NCBI GenBank assembly: GCA_937929805.1 | Contig: CALFUT010000070.1 | Coordinates: 1-51,477 of the forward strand | Direction: 5' to 3' | DNA: 51,477 nt | From: an uncultured Pirellulaceae bacterium | GTDB taxonomy: Bacteria > Planctomycetota > Planctomycetia > Pirellulales > Pirellulaceae | Part shown: piece after piece, positions 18,746 through 27,671 of the stretch | How positions within the stretch are numbered: position 1 is the first letter of the stretch | Layout: the number at the start of each line of letters is the position of its first letter | Made by a program: the position numbers and the translations under genes | The notes under the pieces: model-generated | Database searches by the model: none | What the model was told of the DNA's origin: nothing | Seen by the model: the letters and a program-made list of their open reading frames with translations, nothing else

Positions 18746-19363
18746 ATGGCACGTTATTCAGGTCCCAAAGGACGAATCAATCGACGCTTGCAAGCGTTAA
18801 TCTACGAAAACAGTGGTGCTGCCAAAGCACTCGAAAAGCGAGGCAATCAGCCTCCCGGGATGCACACCCGTTTCCGCCGCCCGTCCAACTATGGACAGGC
18901 GTTGATGGAAAAGCAGAAGATCAAGCATTACTACGGAATTGGCGAACGCCAGCTACGTCGCTACTTCGATAAGGCCACTGCACAAAAAGGTAACACGGGT
19001 GAAAACCTGTTGCTGATTTGTGAGCAGCGTCTGGACAACGTGGTCCGTCGCGTCGGTCTGGCCAAGACTCGCCCGCAAGCACGCCAAGGAGTTGCCCACG
19101 GTCACTTCCGAGTCAACGGCATTAAGGTCGACAAGCCGTCGTTCTTGCTTCGCCCCGGCGATGTGATCACGCTTCGTCCGCGTCCAAGTCTGCTGCGGAT
19201 GTACAAGGACATGCGTGAGCAAGGTGTTGAAGGCGAAGGCTGCGAATGGGTTTCTCTTGATAGCGATACTTTGGTTGCAACCGTCAACGGCAAGCCTTCC
19301 GGCGTTGGCGACATCAGCCTACCGGTAGACGCGAACACCGTGGTCGAATTCCTGTCGCGTTAA
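18746..19363 (+). CDS. rpsD: 30S ribosomal protein S4
   Basis: 205 residues, normal for S4, which nucleates assembly of the 30S body. It starts MARYSGPKGR with AGGAGCG nine bases upstream, and an N-terminal region without the zinc-binding cysteines (the C-minus form). The S4 RNA-binding domain is at about 94-155 (RLDNVVRRVG through VNGIKVDKP). It stands alone rather than with rpsK/rpoA as in many bacteria. It is followed directly by a terminator, so it is a single-gene unit. An S4-binding leader may lie in the 289-base upstream spacer, but no structure was identified there. Confidence 0.98.
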   Translation: MARYSGPKGRINRRLQALIYENSGAAKALEKRGNQPPGMHTRFRRPSNYGQALMEKQKIKHYYGIGERQLRRYFDKATAQKGNTGENLLLICEQRLDNVVRRVGLAKTRPQARQGVAHGHFRVNGIKVDKPSFLLRPGDVITLRPRPSLLRMYKDMREQGVEGEGCEWVSLDSDTLVATVNGKPSGVGDISLPVDANTVVEFLSR

Positions 19364-19418
19364 TCCCTCACCGGAGTACCGGTCGTTGTAAGCGACACGA
19401 ATCATCGCACTCGATATC

Positions 19419-19453
19419 AGGCGGCCAGTCACTTGTGGCTGGCCGCCTTTTTC
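19419..19453 (+). terminator. Intrinsic terminator after rpsD
   Basis: AGGCGGCCAG pairs perfectly with CTGGCCGCCT around a 10-base loop, followed directly by TTTTTC. It sits 55 bases after the rpsD stop. Confidence 0.88.
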
Positions 19454-19486
19454 ATTTTAAAAACAATTCACATCTGAGACCCAATC

Positions 19487-20911
19487 ATGCAAGCTCAAGT
19501 TGTCGTTATCGGTGGCGGACCCGGCGGATACGCTGCGGCCTTTCTGGCGGCCGACGAAGGAATGGACGTCGTCCTGATTGAAGCCGAAGGGCGACTGGGC
19601 GGCACGTGCTTGCTACGAGGATGCATCCCTTCGAAAGCGCTGCTGCATGTTGCCAAAGTGATCAACGAAGCAGAAGAGTTGACGCACGATTGGGGCGTTA
19701 GCTTCAGCGAGCCAAAAATTGAGATCGACAAGCTGCGCGATCGAAAAAACAAGGTCATCGACACACTCTCGGGTGGTCTTGGCGGTCTTGCGAAGACTCG
19801 TAAAGTCAAAGTCATCAAGGCACACGCGAAATTCGAAAACCCAACGACCTTGGTTCTGGAGGGTGACGACGAATCGATTCCCGCCGGCGGCAAGTTAACC
19901 TTCGAATACGCCATCGTTGCCACCGGTAGCGTGCCGGCCATGCCGGGAGCGTTCAACATCGGTTCGGACCGAGTCATGGATTCGACCGGTGCATTGAAAC
20001 TGACCGACATTCCGGAAAGCTTGCTGGTCATTGGCGGCGGTTACATCGGCCTAGAAATGGGAACGGTGTACGCCAATCTGGGCACCAAGGTCAGCGTCGT
20101 TGAACTTCAAGATGGCCTGTTGATGGGAGCCGATCGTGATCTCGTCCGCCCGTTGGCCAAGCGTCTGAAGACATTGTTTGAAGATCGAATCTTCTTGAAT
20201 ACCAAAGTCGGCGGCGTGGCACTGGATGGTGATAAAGTTGCGGTCACTTTCGAGGGCCCGAAAAAGTATGGATCAGAAAAGTACGACCGAGTCCTTGTGT
20301 CCGTCGGTCGTCGCCCGGTGACTGAAAACCTTGGCCTTGAGAACACCTCGATCCAAACCGATCAGCGTGGTTTCTTGGTCCATGACGCCAACCTTCGCAC
20401 GGCCGAACCGAACATCTTCGTCATCGGTGACGCAGCTGGCGAACCCATGTTGGCGCACAAGGCCAATCACGAAGGTCGGCATGCCGTCGAAGTCATTCTT
20501 GGGCATGCTTCTGCTTATGACAAACGAGCCTGTCCGGCGGTGGTCTTTACGGATCCGGAAATCGCTTGGACCGGCATCACTGCGGAAGAAGCCAAGCGGG
20601 ACGGCGTCAAGCACGAAGTTGTCAGCTATCCGTGGGCCGCCAGCGGTCGTGCTCAAGCTCTCGGTCGCACCGAAGGCATGACCAAGTGGATCGTCGACCC
20701 AGAAACGGAACGAGTACTTGGTTGCGGCATCGTCGGCCCCGGCGCAGGCGAGATGATTGGCGAGGCGACTTTGGCGATCGAAATGGGTAGCGAGGTCCGC
20801 GACATCAGCGAAACCATTCACGCCCATCCAACTTTGGGTGAAACGTTGATGAACGCCGCAGAGGTCTTCTACGGCACCGCCACCGAGGTCTACAAACCGA
20901 AGAAAAAGTAA
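19487..20911 (+). CDS. lpdA: Dihydrolipoyl dehydrogenase (E3)
   Basis: 474-residue flavoprotein that reoxidises dihydrolipoamide of the pyruvate and 2-oxoglutarate dehydrogenase and glycine-cleavage complexes, using NAD. The FAD-binding GGGPGG is at 9-14. The redox disulphide is Cys41/Cys46 (GTCLLRGC). The NAD-binding fold has GGGYIG near 183-188, the second FAD motif is GDAAGEP near 313, and the catalytic base pair is His447/Glu452 (HPTLGE). All active residues are present. No E1 or E2 gene is adjacent, so the partner complex is encoded elsewhere. Confidence 0.96.
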   Translation: MQAQVVVIGGGPGGYAAAFLAADEGMDVVLIEAEGRLGGTCLLRGCIPSKALLHVAKVINEAEELTHDWGVSFSEPKIEIDKLRDRKNKVIDTLSGGLGGLAKTRKVKVIKAHAKFENPTTLVLEGDDESIPAGGKLTFEYAIVATGSVPAMPGAFNIGSDRVMDSTGALKLTDIPESLLVIGGGYIGLEMGTVYANLGTKVSVVELQDGLLMGADRDLVRPLAKRLKTLFEDRIFLNTKVGGVALDGDKVAVTFEGPKKYGSEKYDRVLVSVGRRPVTENLGLENTSIQTDQRGFLVHDANLRTAEPNIFVIGDAAGEPMLAHKANHEGRHAVEVILGHASAYDKRACPAVVFTDPEIAWTGITAEEAKRDGVKHEVVSYPWAASGRAQALGRTEGMTKWIVDPETERVLGCGIVGPGAGEMIGEATLAIEMGSEVRDISETIHAHPTLGETLMNAAEVFYGTATEVYKPKKK

Positions 20912-21060
20912 ACTCGTGTTTTGCCCAAGTGGACGAGGCCACGAGTCCTTGCCAATGTCTCGCTTGGCGAAGTCGTTTTTCTTGGCGACCGTTCTCGTCA
21001 CGTTCAGGCGCTCGGCGAAGTCAGGAAGTCTGTGCGACTTCCACTACTTGAGGATGGAAA

Positions 21061-21642
21061 ATGTCGCAACCAACGATGTATGTCGTCGGCGGTCCCAACG
21101 GGGCTGGCAAGACGACGCTTTCAGTAAAATACACGTCGGAACTCAATGCCGTATACGTTGGAGCCGATAAGATCGCGTTTGAAATTTCTCCCGACGATCC
21201 TGCCAAGGCAAACGTCGCGGCTGGGAGAAAATTCATTGAAACGATCAACGATCACATTTTGGCCGGTGACAGCCTTGTGGTTGAAACGACCCTTTCCGGG
21301 CGTAGCTACCGTCGTTTGATTGAAACGGCACGGAAAGCCGATTATCGAGTTTCGATCACCTTCGTGTTTGTCGATCAAGCTGACACTTGCGTCGCTCGTG
21401 TCAAACAGCGCGTCCGCAAAGGCGGTCACCACGTCCCTGAACAAGATGTCCGTCGCCGGTTTTCCCGTTCAATCCGGAATTTCTGGGGTCTCTACCGAAA
21501 TTTGGCCGATGAGTGGACGTTATTGTATAATGGCGATGACAGGCATGTTCCTGTCTCGAAGGGAGTTGAGGAAGACTTTCGAATCGTCAGCGAACCATTG
21601 TTTGAAAAATTTATGACGATGTACGAGGACATGGTGGAATGA
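21061..21642 (+). CDS. Zeta-toxin-like P-loop ATPase
   Basis: 193 residues. Walker A is GPNGAGKT at 11-18, followed by an acidic/polar core and a basic middle (RVKQRVRKGGHHVPEQDVRRRFSR region, about 112-135) like that of the zeta-toxin/COG4185 kinases. Zeta toxins phosphorylate UDP-N-acetylglucosamine, but the substrate here cannot be inferred. GAGGA precedes the ATG. The stop overlaps the ATG of the next gene in ATGA, suggesting coupled translation with a possible antitoxin. Alternatively it is a non-toxic kinase of the same fold, since many COG4185 proteins are of unknown role. Confidence 0.8.
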   Translation: MSQPTMYVVGGPNGAGKTTLSVKYTSELNAVYVGADKIAFEISPDDPAKANVAAGRKFIETINDHILAGDSLVVETTLSGRSYRRLIETARKADYRVSITFVFVDQADTCVARVKQRVRKGGHHVPEQDVRRRFSRSIRNFWGLYRNLADEWTLLYNGDDRHVPVSKGVEEDFRIVSEPLFEKFMTMYEDMVE

Positions 21643-21854
21643 ACAAGAACCCTGAAAAGACAGCCGAGGCATACGCCCGACTCGACGAGCTGATGCGAAT
21701 CGGCAGCGTTGCCGTTCAAGAAGCGATCGAAGAAAGTCGCCGGATGGGCGTTCCAAACGTCTACGAATTCAATGGCCGGGTTTACTACGAACTTCCCAAC
21801 GGCGAGCTCTCTTTGGAAGATCCGTATGTTGAGCCAAACAGCTCCGCTAAATAG
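21639..21854 (+). CDS. Small acidic protein, possible antitoxin of the upstream kinase
   Basis: 71 residues, starting at the ATG that overlaps the upstream stop (ATGA). It has a predicted helical first half (AEAYARLDELMRIGSVAVQE) and an acidic second half with Tyr/Phe and Glu/Asp-rich segments. There is no DNA-binding motif and no recognised family. The tight four-base overlap and matching size make it the natural partner of the ATPase. The toxin-first order is atypical but known for related systems. The function is inference. Confidence 0.65.
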   Translation: MNKNPEKTAEAYARLDELMRIGSVAVQEAIEESRRMGVPNVYEFNGRVYYELPNGELSLEDPYVEPNSSAK

Positions 21855-21863
21855 GCAGCAAGT

Positions 21864-23120
21864 TTACGCTCGCCGTAGTGCCTCGATCGGATCCAGCTTC
21901 GCTGCCGCGCGGGCGGGGTAGATGCCGAACACCATGCCGACGGTAAAAGACACCAGCACCGCGACCAGAACCGACCACACCGTGACTTCGGTCCGCATTC
22001 CTGACAGCCACGATACCAGCATCGGTGCCGCAAGGCCCAACGCCAGACCGATCATGGTGCCGATGCCTGACAAGACCACGGTTTCAAACAGAAACTGCAT
22101 CACAATATCCTTCTGCCGAGCCCCTAGTGCTCGGCGGATGCCGATCTCGCGAGTCCGTTCACTGACGCTGGCCAGCATGATGTTCATGATTCCGATGCCG
22201 CCTACTAACAGCGAAATCGCGGCAGTCGAGCCCAGCACGACGCTGAAGACTCGCTGAGCAGCCTTGGCCCGCTCAAGTAGGTCCAGTGGAATGACAACGA
22301 CGAAGTCTGTCTGTTTATGGGTTTTCGCCAGTAGGCCTTCAATGACTTCAGCAGTCGGTTTCACGTTGTCCACACTATCGACCTGAACTGTGATTTGACT
22401 AAGTTCCAACTTCTCGCTCACATAGGAACCTTGCTGCCTTCGTCTCAGTGTTTCACCAATTCGAGCGCGATCTGTGGTTAGCGGAATATAGATGTCTCGA
22501 TTGAAATCTTCGGCAGACAAACTTGAACCAACGCCAGCCGAGGGCGTGCGATACTGAGTCACTCCGACGATGCGAAAGAAGTGTCGGTTGCCGATCTGAA
22601 CGCTGCGTCCCATCGGCGACTGGTGCCGGAAAAGTTTCTCGGCCAGTTCTGAACCGATGACGCAGATGTTTCGCAAGTGTTTTAAATCGTTTGGCTGAAT
22701 GAATCGGCCTTGCGCGATATTCAAACGGTTTGCGATCGCGTAGTTTGGGTGAACTCCCACGACTCGTGCATCAAGATTTTGGCCCTGATTACGAGCGTCA
22801 TGCATGAACTCACGATGCGGCGTGGCGTCGACGACGGTGTCAACCGTTTCCATGATTCGGTCCATGTCGTCGTACTTCACGCCGTATTCCAAAGCGCCCC
22901 AAGAGGTCGCCTCCGTCGCGTCGGCGGGTTTGATACTGCGACAGATGATATTTTTTACACCGAGTGACGCGATTCCTTCTTGGATTTTCTGATTGGCTCC
23001 TTCGGCCACGGCCAGCATGACGATCACCGCAGCAACGCCAAAGACCAAGCCCAACACGGTCAAAAATGACCGCAGTTTGTGCATCATCAGGCTGCGAATG
23101 GCGGAAGAAAACATGGTCAA
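21864..23120 (-). CDS. MacB/FtsX-type ABC transporter permease
   Basis: 418 residues with the MacB topology: one N-terminal helix (about 17-40), a long periplasmic domain (about 42-285), and three C-terminal helices (about 290-315, 345-370, 380-405). The end, YPARAAAKLDPIEALR, is the usual MacB-permease finish. It carries no ATP-binding domain. It is the last gene of a three-gene minus-strand operon, 51 bases after the adaptor gene. The transport substrate is unknown. It should need a separate ATPase subunit, which is not encoded in this window. Confidence 0.92.
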   Translation of the reverse strand: MTMFSSAIRSLMMHKLRSFLTVLGLVFGVAAVIVMLAVAEGANQKIQEGIASLGVKNIICRSIKPADATEATSWGALEYGVKYDDMDRIMETVDTVVDATPHREFMHDARNQGQNLDARVVGVHPNYAIANRLNIAQGRFIQPNDLKHLRNICVIGSELAEKLFRHQSPMGRSVQIGNRHFFRIVGVTQYRTPSAGVGSSLSAEDFNRDIYIPLTTDRARIGETLRRRQQGSYVSEKLELSQITVQVDSVDNVKPTAEVIEGLLAKTHKQTDFVVVIPLDLLERAKAAQRVFSVVLGSTAAISLLVGGIGIMNIMLASVSERTREIGIRRALGARQKDIVMQFLFETVVLSGIGTMIGLALGLAAPMLVSWLSGMRTEVTVWSVLVAVLVSFTVGMVFGIYPARAAAKLDPIEALRRA

Positions 23121-23171
23121 AGGCGGAGGTCGGAGTTCGGCGGTTGGAACATCGCAAGGTTTTGTCGACGG

Positions 23172-24788
23172 CTAACTTGGACCGCCAGCCGGTTCTGCTG
23201 AAGGTACAGCAGTTTCGGCTTCGGTTTCGTCTTCGTTGGAGCCACCGAATTCGCGCAAGCCACGCTGGTAGGCGTCCATCGCTAGTTCGTCCCCGACCGA
23301 GAGCCCTTTGGTGACTTCGATGAAGGAATTGGTGACCCGTCCAATTTCGATTCGATGTTTCAAAAACTCATCGCCAGATTTTTTAAAAACGTAAGACTGA
23401 CCATAGTTTTCGGTCACGGTGGTGACGGGAACTGCCAAAACATCTTTGTAGGTTCCAACCTTGACTTCGACTTCCGCGGTCATGTCGGGTTTCAGATTGA
23501 CGCCATCAGGAATCTCTAGAATGTGGACAATGACGTCGTAATTTTGACTGGCGTTGTAACGGGTGCTATCCGACAACTGTGATACGGTTTTGACTTCACC
23601 CTCAAATTTGTGATCCGGAAAAGCGTCGATTCGTATCGACGCTTTTTGGTCTTTCTTGATCTTGTTTACGACCGATTCGTGGACGCTGACTTTGACCTGC
23701 ATTCGTGTCATGTCCGGTAGGTTAAAAATGAGCCTTCCTTCGCCTACTTCCGCACCCACACGAATCTTACGGTCATCGGAATACCAGTACTCATTGGCGT
23801 AGGCAACAGTGCCCGGTTGGGACGCTAGGACAATACATTTTTCCTTGGCATCCTCTTTTTCCTTCAGCTCATCTTGCTGCAACTTCAGGTTACGTTCAGC
23901 CCGTTTGACCTCAGTTTCAGCTTGACGTTTCTGAGCTTCAGCAGTCGTTTTGGCTCGTTCGAGCTTTAACTTGCCATCGCTGACATTGTGTGTCAGCAGT
24001 GACATTTGTTCGCGATAGGTGTACTTTTTCAGCACCTCTAATTTTCTGCGATCGCTGGTGACTCGGTAGCGATGGCCGTCAACTTGGAGTTCGATTTCGC
24101 GCAGTTGCTCGGGTGAATTGATGCCCTTTTTGACCAGCGCACGAAAGTTTTGAAGATTGTCACTGCTGCGTTCCAGTTCCGATTCTCCCTCACTAATGGA
24201 GCGACGTAGGTCAGCGACCTGTTGCGAATAATCTCCGTCTCGGTATTTTTCTAAAGCGATTTCAGCTTGAGCCAACTTAAATTCGGCATCGGAAACGAGG
24301 CTGTCCGATTCGTTTTTCTTAACCTTGATTTCTTGCTTCGCCGATTCGAGTTTGCGTTCGGCTTCGTTGACCTGAACCTTCTTTTCTGCAATCAGCTTGT
24401 CGATTGAGTCGGTGCTAAACTTGACGACTTCGTCGCCTTTGCTAATCATGCTGCCTTCGGGAACGATGAAGGTGATCTTGTGGTCTCGTCCGGGGACCTC
24501 GCACTTGCCCACCACCGTCTCTTGACTTTCCAACGCTCCGCGTTCGATGACCGTATCCCGCAGCGTCTTCTTTTTGACGCTGTAGGTCAGCAGGTCTGCG
24601 TTTGGGTCGACCGTGAATTTTTCCGACAACACATTCGCGCCGTAAGCGACGCCGGTCAGTAATAGAAGTGCGACGAAAATCCAAAGCAGATGCCTCGTCC
24701 AACGCCGCCGCTTAGGCACTGAGTCAGCCTGCTGGTTGTCTGCGGGAGCCGAGGCGGCTTGAGTTGCTTTCAAGTTGGGATTGTTCAA
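23172..24788 (-). CDS. HlyD/MacA-like periplasmic adaptor
   Basis: 538 residues. The chain has a basic cytoplasmic N-terminus, one membrane helix at about 33-52, a lipoyl/barrel region, and a long coiled-coil hairpin (about 128-330, Glu/Lys/Arg-rich). A beta-barrel and membrane-proximal region follow, ending in an acidic Glu/Ala/Thr tail. This is the linker between an inner-membrane transporter and a TolC-like duct. It starts at TTG 24788 because no ATG precedes the membrane helix; the frame overlaps the end of the upstream outer-membrane gene by 65 bases, implying coupled translation. The tail and helix are longer than in MacA. Confidence 0.9.
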   Translation of the reverse strand: MNNPNLKATQAASAPADNQQADSVPKRRRWTRHLLWIFVALLLLTGVAYGANVLSEKFTVDPNADLLTYSVKKKTLRDTVIERGALESQETVVGKCEVPGRDHKITFIVPEGSMISKGDEVVKFSTDSIDKLIAEKKVQVNEAERKLESAKQEIKVKKNESDSLVSDAEFKLAQAEIALEKYRDGDYSQQVADLRRSISEGESELERSSDNLQNFRALVKKGINSPEQLREIELQVDGHRYRVTSDRRKLEVLKKYTYREQMSLLTHNVSDGKLKLERAKTTAEAQKRQAETEVKRAERNLKLQQDELKEKEDAKEKCIVLASQPGTVAYANEYWYSDDRKIRVGAEVGEGRLIFNLPDMTRMQVKVSVHESVVNKIKKDQKASIRIDAFPDHKFEGEVKTVSQLSDSTRYNASQNYDVIVHILEIPDGVNLKPDMTAEVEVKVGTYKDVLAVPVTTVTENYGQSYVFKKSGDEFLKHRIEIGRVTNSFIEVTKGLSVGDELAMDAYQRGLREFGGSNEDETEAETAVPSAEPAGGPS

Positions 24789-27495
24789 GGTTCAGTCCCA
24801 CATCAGATGGTGTCTGGTTTGCGTCAGGAACATCAGGCTCAGGCCCGTCCAAAGTCGGGCCGTCAGTCGGCTCAAAATCAGGTTGGGGTGCCTCAGCATC
24901 GGAGTCGCCGTCGACAGCCGAATCACTTGGCAATTCTTCAAAGGATTGAGGTGAACTCGAAATTTGCGTCGAGTCAGCTTCCGTCAGCTCGGAATTTGCT
25001 AGCTCACCCGGATCAGAATCCTTATTGATCCAGTTCCCCTGTTCATCCAAGTATAACAGCTCCAGATCGACAAACAGATTGATTCTGGCGATTTCGTGAT
25101 TGATTCGGTTTGAGATTAAGCCATTTTTCGCCGCCAACAATCCCGCCAACGCGTTCAATAGATCCTGCGTTGGGCTACTGTCGTTGGCACTGTCGGTCGC
25201 GGTGCGAAGTCGGGTTTGAGCATTATCGACCTGCCGAATCGATGAAATCAAACTTTGACGACCGATTTGGAAGTTCAAACGGCTAATCCGCAACGCTCGA
25301 AGATCCGCCCGAATCCCGTTGGTGATTCCATCCTCGGTAGCCATGACTGAACGCCGGGACGCTTGGTATGCGATCTGGCTGGCTCGGTAGGCGTTGGCTT
25401 CATTGAATCGGTTAAGTGGCCCATCGAACTGGACACCCACGTTGTAGCTATTCGCGTTGGAGTCAAATCGGAACGCGTTGTCGTTGTCCGTCCCCAAAGA
25501 TGCCGACGCAGAAACGGTCAAGTCGCTTTCCAACGCGTCGGCGGCGACTTCCATGTTACGAAATGCATCGGTCAGTTGGCCACGAACGTTTTTCAAATCA
25601 AGGCGGTTCTGCAGAGCGTATTGGACGGCGTCCTGCTGTTTCAAGTCCGTCCTTTTTACATCGATAAAGAACAACCGCGTTTGCGTTTGAGCCACAAACA
25701 TGTTGGCTAAGCGTTCGCGAAGTCGACGGCCCAACATGCGAGTCAACTGCGTCCAAGACGCGATCAACTTTTCGTCTTCATCCATTTCCTCAGCGTCGTC
25801 GTCATCTTTTTCATCCGACTCAATGCCATCCCGTTGGTTGTCGCGTTCGCGGCCTTGGGCTAGGTAGTCATCCACGGTGAAAAACAAGTCAGACAGCTTT
25901 CGGTTGGCCAGCGGATCGTCAACATCCCATTTCGTTGCAGTCTCAAGGTCTTCGGGCAAATCTGTGTTTAGATCATCCACGAGACGAGCAACTCGCTTTG
26001 ACAAACGCTTTTGTTGGATGATGTCTCCACGATCATCTTCGCTAATCCGCTTTTCGTCGATTGCAGCCAATTGAGACTGCCATTTCTCGACATCCGATTT
26101 AATCTGTGGCATCAATTCGATCGCCTGTTCAATCAGTTCGATCAGTTCTTTATGTACCCGGATTAATGAATCACGTTCCGGAATCTCTGGTGGAAGCGTT
26201 TGTGTCAGATCTTGGTACAGCGCCTGTGTGTCTTCCTGTAGTTCCTCCAGTGCCGGATCTGAAAGCTCGAACGGTTCAAGCAAGCTTTCGTCCAATTCGA
26301 TTTCTACCCAAGCGGGAAGTCCCAGTTGAAACTTGAACGCGTCGAACGAGTTCTCAAGCCCTTGTTCTGCCGCGAGTAGTGCGATACGACCGTTCTGGAC
26401 GTTTTGAAAAACTTGGTCAAACTGAATTTGAGACACTTGGCCTCGTATCAAGCGTTCCCTGAACTCGTCCAAGTTGACCTGAAGGCTTTCAAGGTTCGTC
26501 TCCGTGTTTCGTTTGGCTTGGATTTGGGTCAGCAGGCCCAAGTAGCTAGTAATCACGCCTTGGTAAAACGCCCGTCGAAATCGAGCGAAATCTCGCACGT
26601 CGTACAGCAATCCACGTTCGGCTTGCGTGAGTGCATTCAAACGAACGTGGCGGAACGCACCCCGAAGCAGCGGCTGGGTCAGTCCGACAATCAAGTTCCC
26701 GTTGGCCATGTTGAATTGATTGCTGCCAAGTTCCCAGACAAAGGTATTTGCCAATGAGGTAGTGAATTGACCGCCTGCCGCTAGTGCCCTTACAAACCCA
26801 AGCTGGTTAGAGGTCGACAGCGTTCGCAGAGCGTTGGGCGCATCGCTGAACGCGTTGAAGTCCGTTCCCGTTCCGCCAAACCATTGCGTCTGAAACTCAA
26901 AACGCTGGCTGGCAAGGTTCAGCCCGCTTAGATAAAGGCCCTCCACCTGCGATTGGAAATCGCGACTGTGAAGCAGAGCAATTTGAACCACTGTTTGCTC
27001 GGACAAAACCACCTTGCCATCTTCATTACGCGGCAATTGATGAACCCAGTGGTTGTGATCAAGAACCGGATCGGTCGGGATGCTGTCATAGTACTCGCCG
27101 TTGTCTCGTGCGTTGGGGCAGCGAGTGAATTGGTCAGCGGCTTCGTCGTCGAGCGGCTTTGGCCCACAGTCGGGGCAGTTGACATCCGCCATGCGAGATT
27201 CGGGGGCCGGTTCAACCGTTCGATCCGGGATTCGCCATAGCGGATCGATTTGCCGGCTGCCAATCAATCGGTACGCATCTCGATCGGCTCGTTGCCGGTG
27301 CCACGATCGCGAGCAACCATTCGCCAGCATGCACGCAACGACGGCGCACGCCAGCGCAATCGCGATGGGCAATTCGTAGCGATCAATTTGACAAGGCGTT
27401 ATCTTCAAAGCGTTTGGACCATGCTGGTGACGGCGCGAACTTGCAGCGCTCGCTTGCGAAAAGACCGCGCTCCTTCGAAAGAGGGATCGAATCAA
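24724..27495 (-). CDS. TolC-like outer-membrane efflux lipoprotein with large insertion
   Basis: 923 residues, well over the usual 450-500 of TolC-type proteins. A lipobox (ACMLANGC, Cys61) follows a hydrophobic helix, and a CPDC pair is near 107-110. The first duct repeat runs to about 395. A charged helical, Asp/Glu-rich insertion of about 210 residues occupies 410-615. The second repeat starts near 622 (DAVQYALQNRLDL). The tail is Pro/Asp/Ser-rich. Translation probably starts at TTG 27495; TTG 27408 would give a shorter, more typical lipoprotein leader. First gene of the operon with the adaptor and permease, so it is the exit duct of that system. Confidence 0.88.
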   Translation of the reverse strand: MIRSLFRRSAVFSQASAASSRRHQHGPNALKITPCQIDRYELPIAIALACAVVACMLANGCSRSWHRQRADRDAYRLIGSRQIDPLWRIPDRTVEPAPESRMADVNCPDCGPKPLDDEAADQFTRCPNARDNGEYYDSIPTDPVLDHNHWVHQLPRNEDGKVVLSEQTVVQIALLHSRDFQSQVEGLYLSGLNLASQRFEFQTQWFGGTGTDFNAFSDAPNALRTLSTSNQLGFVRALAAGGQFTTSLANTFVWELGSNQFNMANGNLIVGLTQPLLRGAFRHVRLNALTQAERGLLYDVRDFARFRRAFYQGVITSYLGLLTQIQAKRNTETNLESLQVNLDEFRERLIRGQVSQIQFDQVFQNVQNGRIALLAAEQGLENSFDAFKFQLGLPAWVEIELDESLLEPFELSDPALEELQEDTQALYQDLTQTLPPEIPERDSLIRVHKELIELIEQAIELMPQIKSDVEKWQSQLAAIDEKRISEDDRGDIIQQKRLSKRVARLVDDLNTDLPEDLETATKWDVDDPLANRKLSDLFFTVDDYLAQGRERDNQRDGIESDEKDDDDAEEMDEDEKLIASWTQLTRMLGRRLRERLANMFVAQTQTRLFFIDVKRTDLKQQDAVQYALQNRLDLKNVRGQLTDAFRNMEVAADALESDLTVSASASLGTDNDNAFRFDSNANSYNVGVQFDGPLNRFNEANAYRASQIAYQASRRSVMATEDGITNGIRADLRALRISRLNFQIGRQSLISSIRQVDNAQTRLRTATDSANDSSPTQDLLNALAGLLAAKNGLISNRINHEIARINLFVDLELLYLDEQGNWINKDSDPGELANSELTEADSTQISSSPQSFEELPSDSAVDGDSDAEAPQPDFEPTDGPTLDGPEPDVPDANQTPSDVGLNLEQSQLESNSSRLGSRRQPAG

Positions 27496-27671
27496 ACCGT
27501 GGTTGATGATTACGCCTATCGTTACGAGCGTTGCAAAAGTTTGATATTATGCAGCTGGCAGAATGCGATGCGTCCGCAAGGTTTACCCGTTTTACCTGAC
27601 CCGAACGGAATCAAGTTGCCTGCTGATTGACTGACTTCAAACGAACTTTTACGACAAACGACAAACGACGA

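Noticed and set aside
20912-20946. ACTCGTG/CACGAGT stem after lpdA as a terminator
   Set aside because: Only 7 bp with a 21-base loop and no T-run.
20273-21001. 242-codon minus-strand frame opposite lpdA
   Set aside because: lpdA residues (HPTLGE, GDAAGEP) are encoded here on the plus strand.
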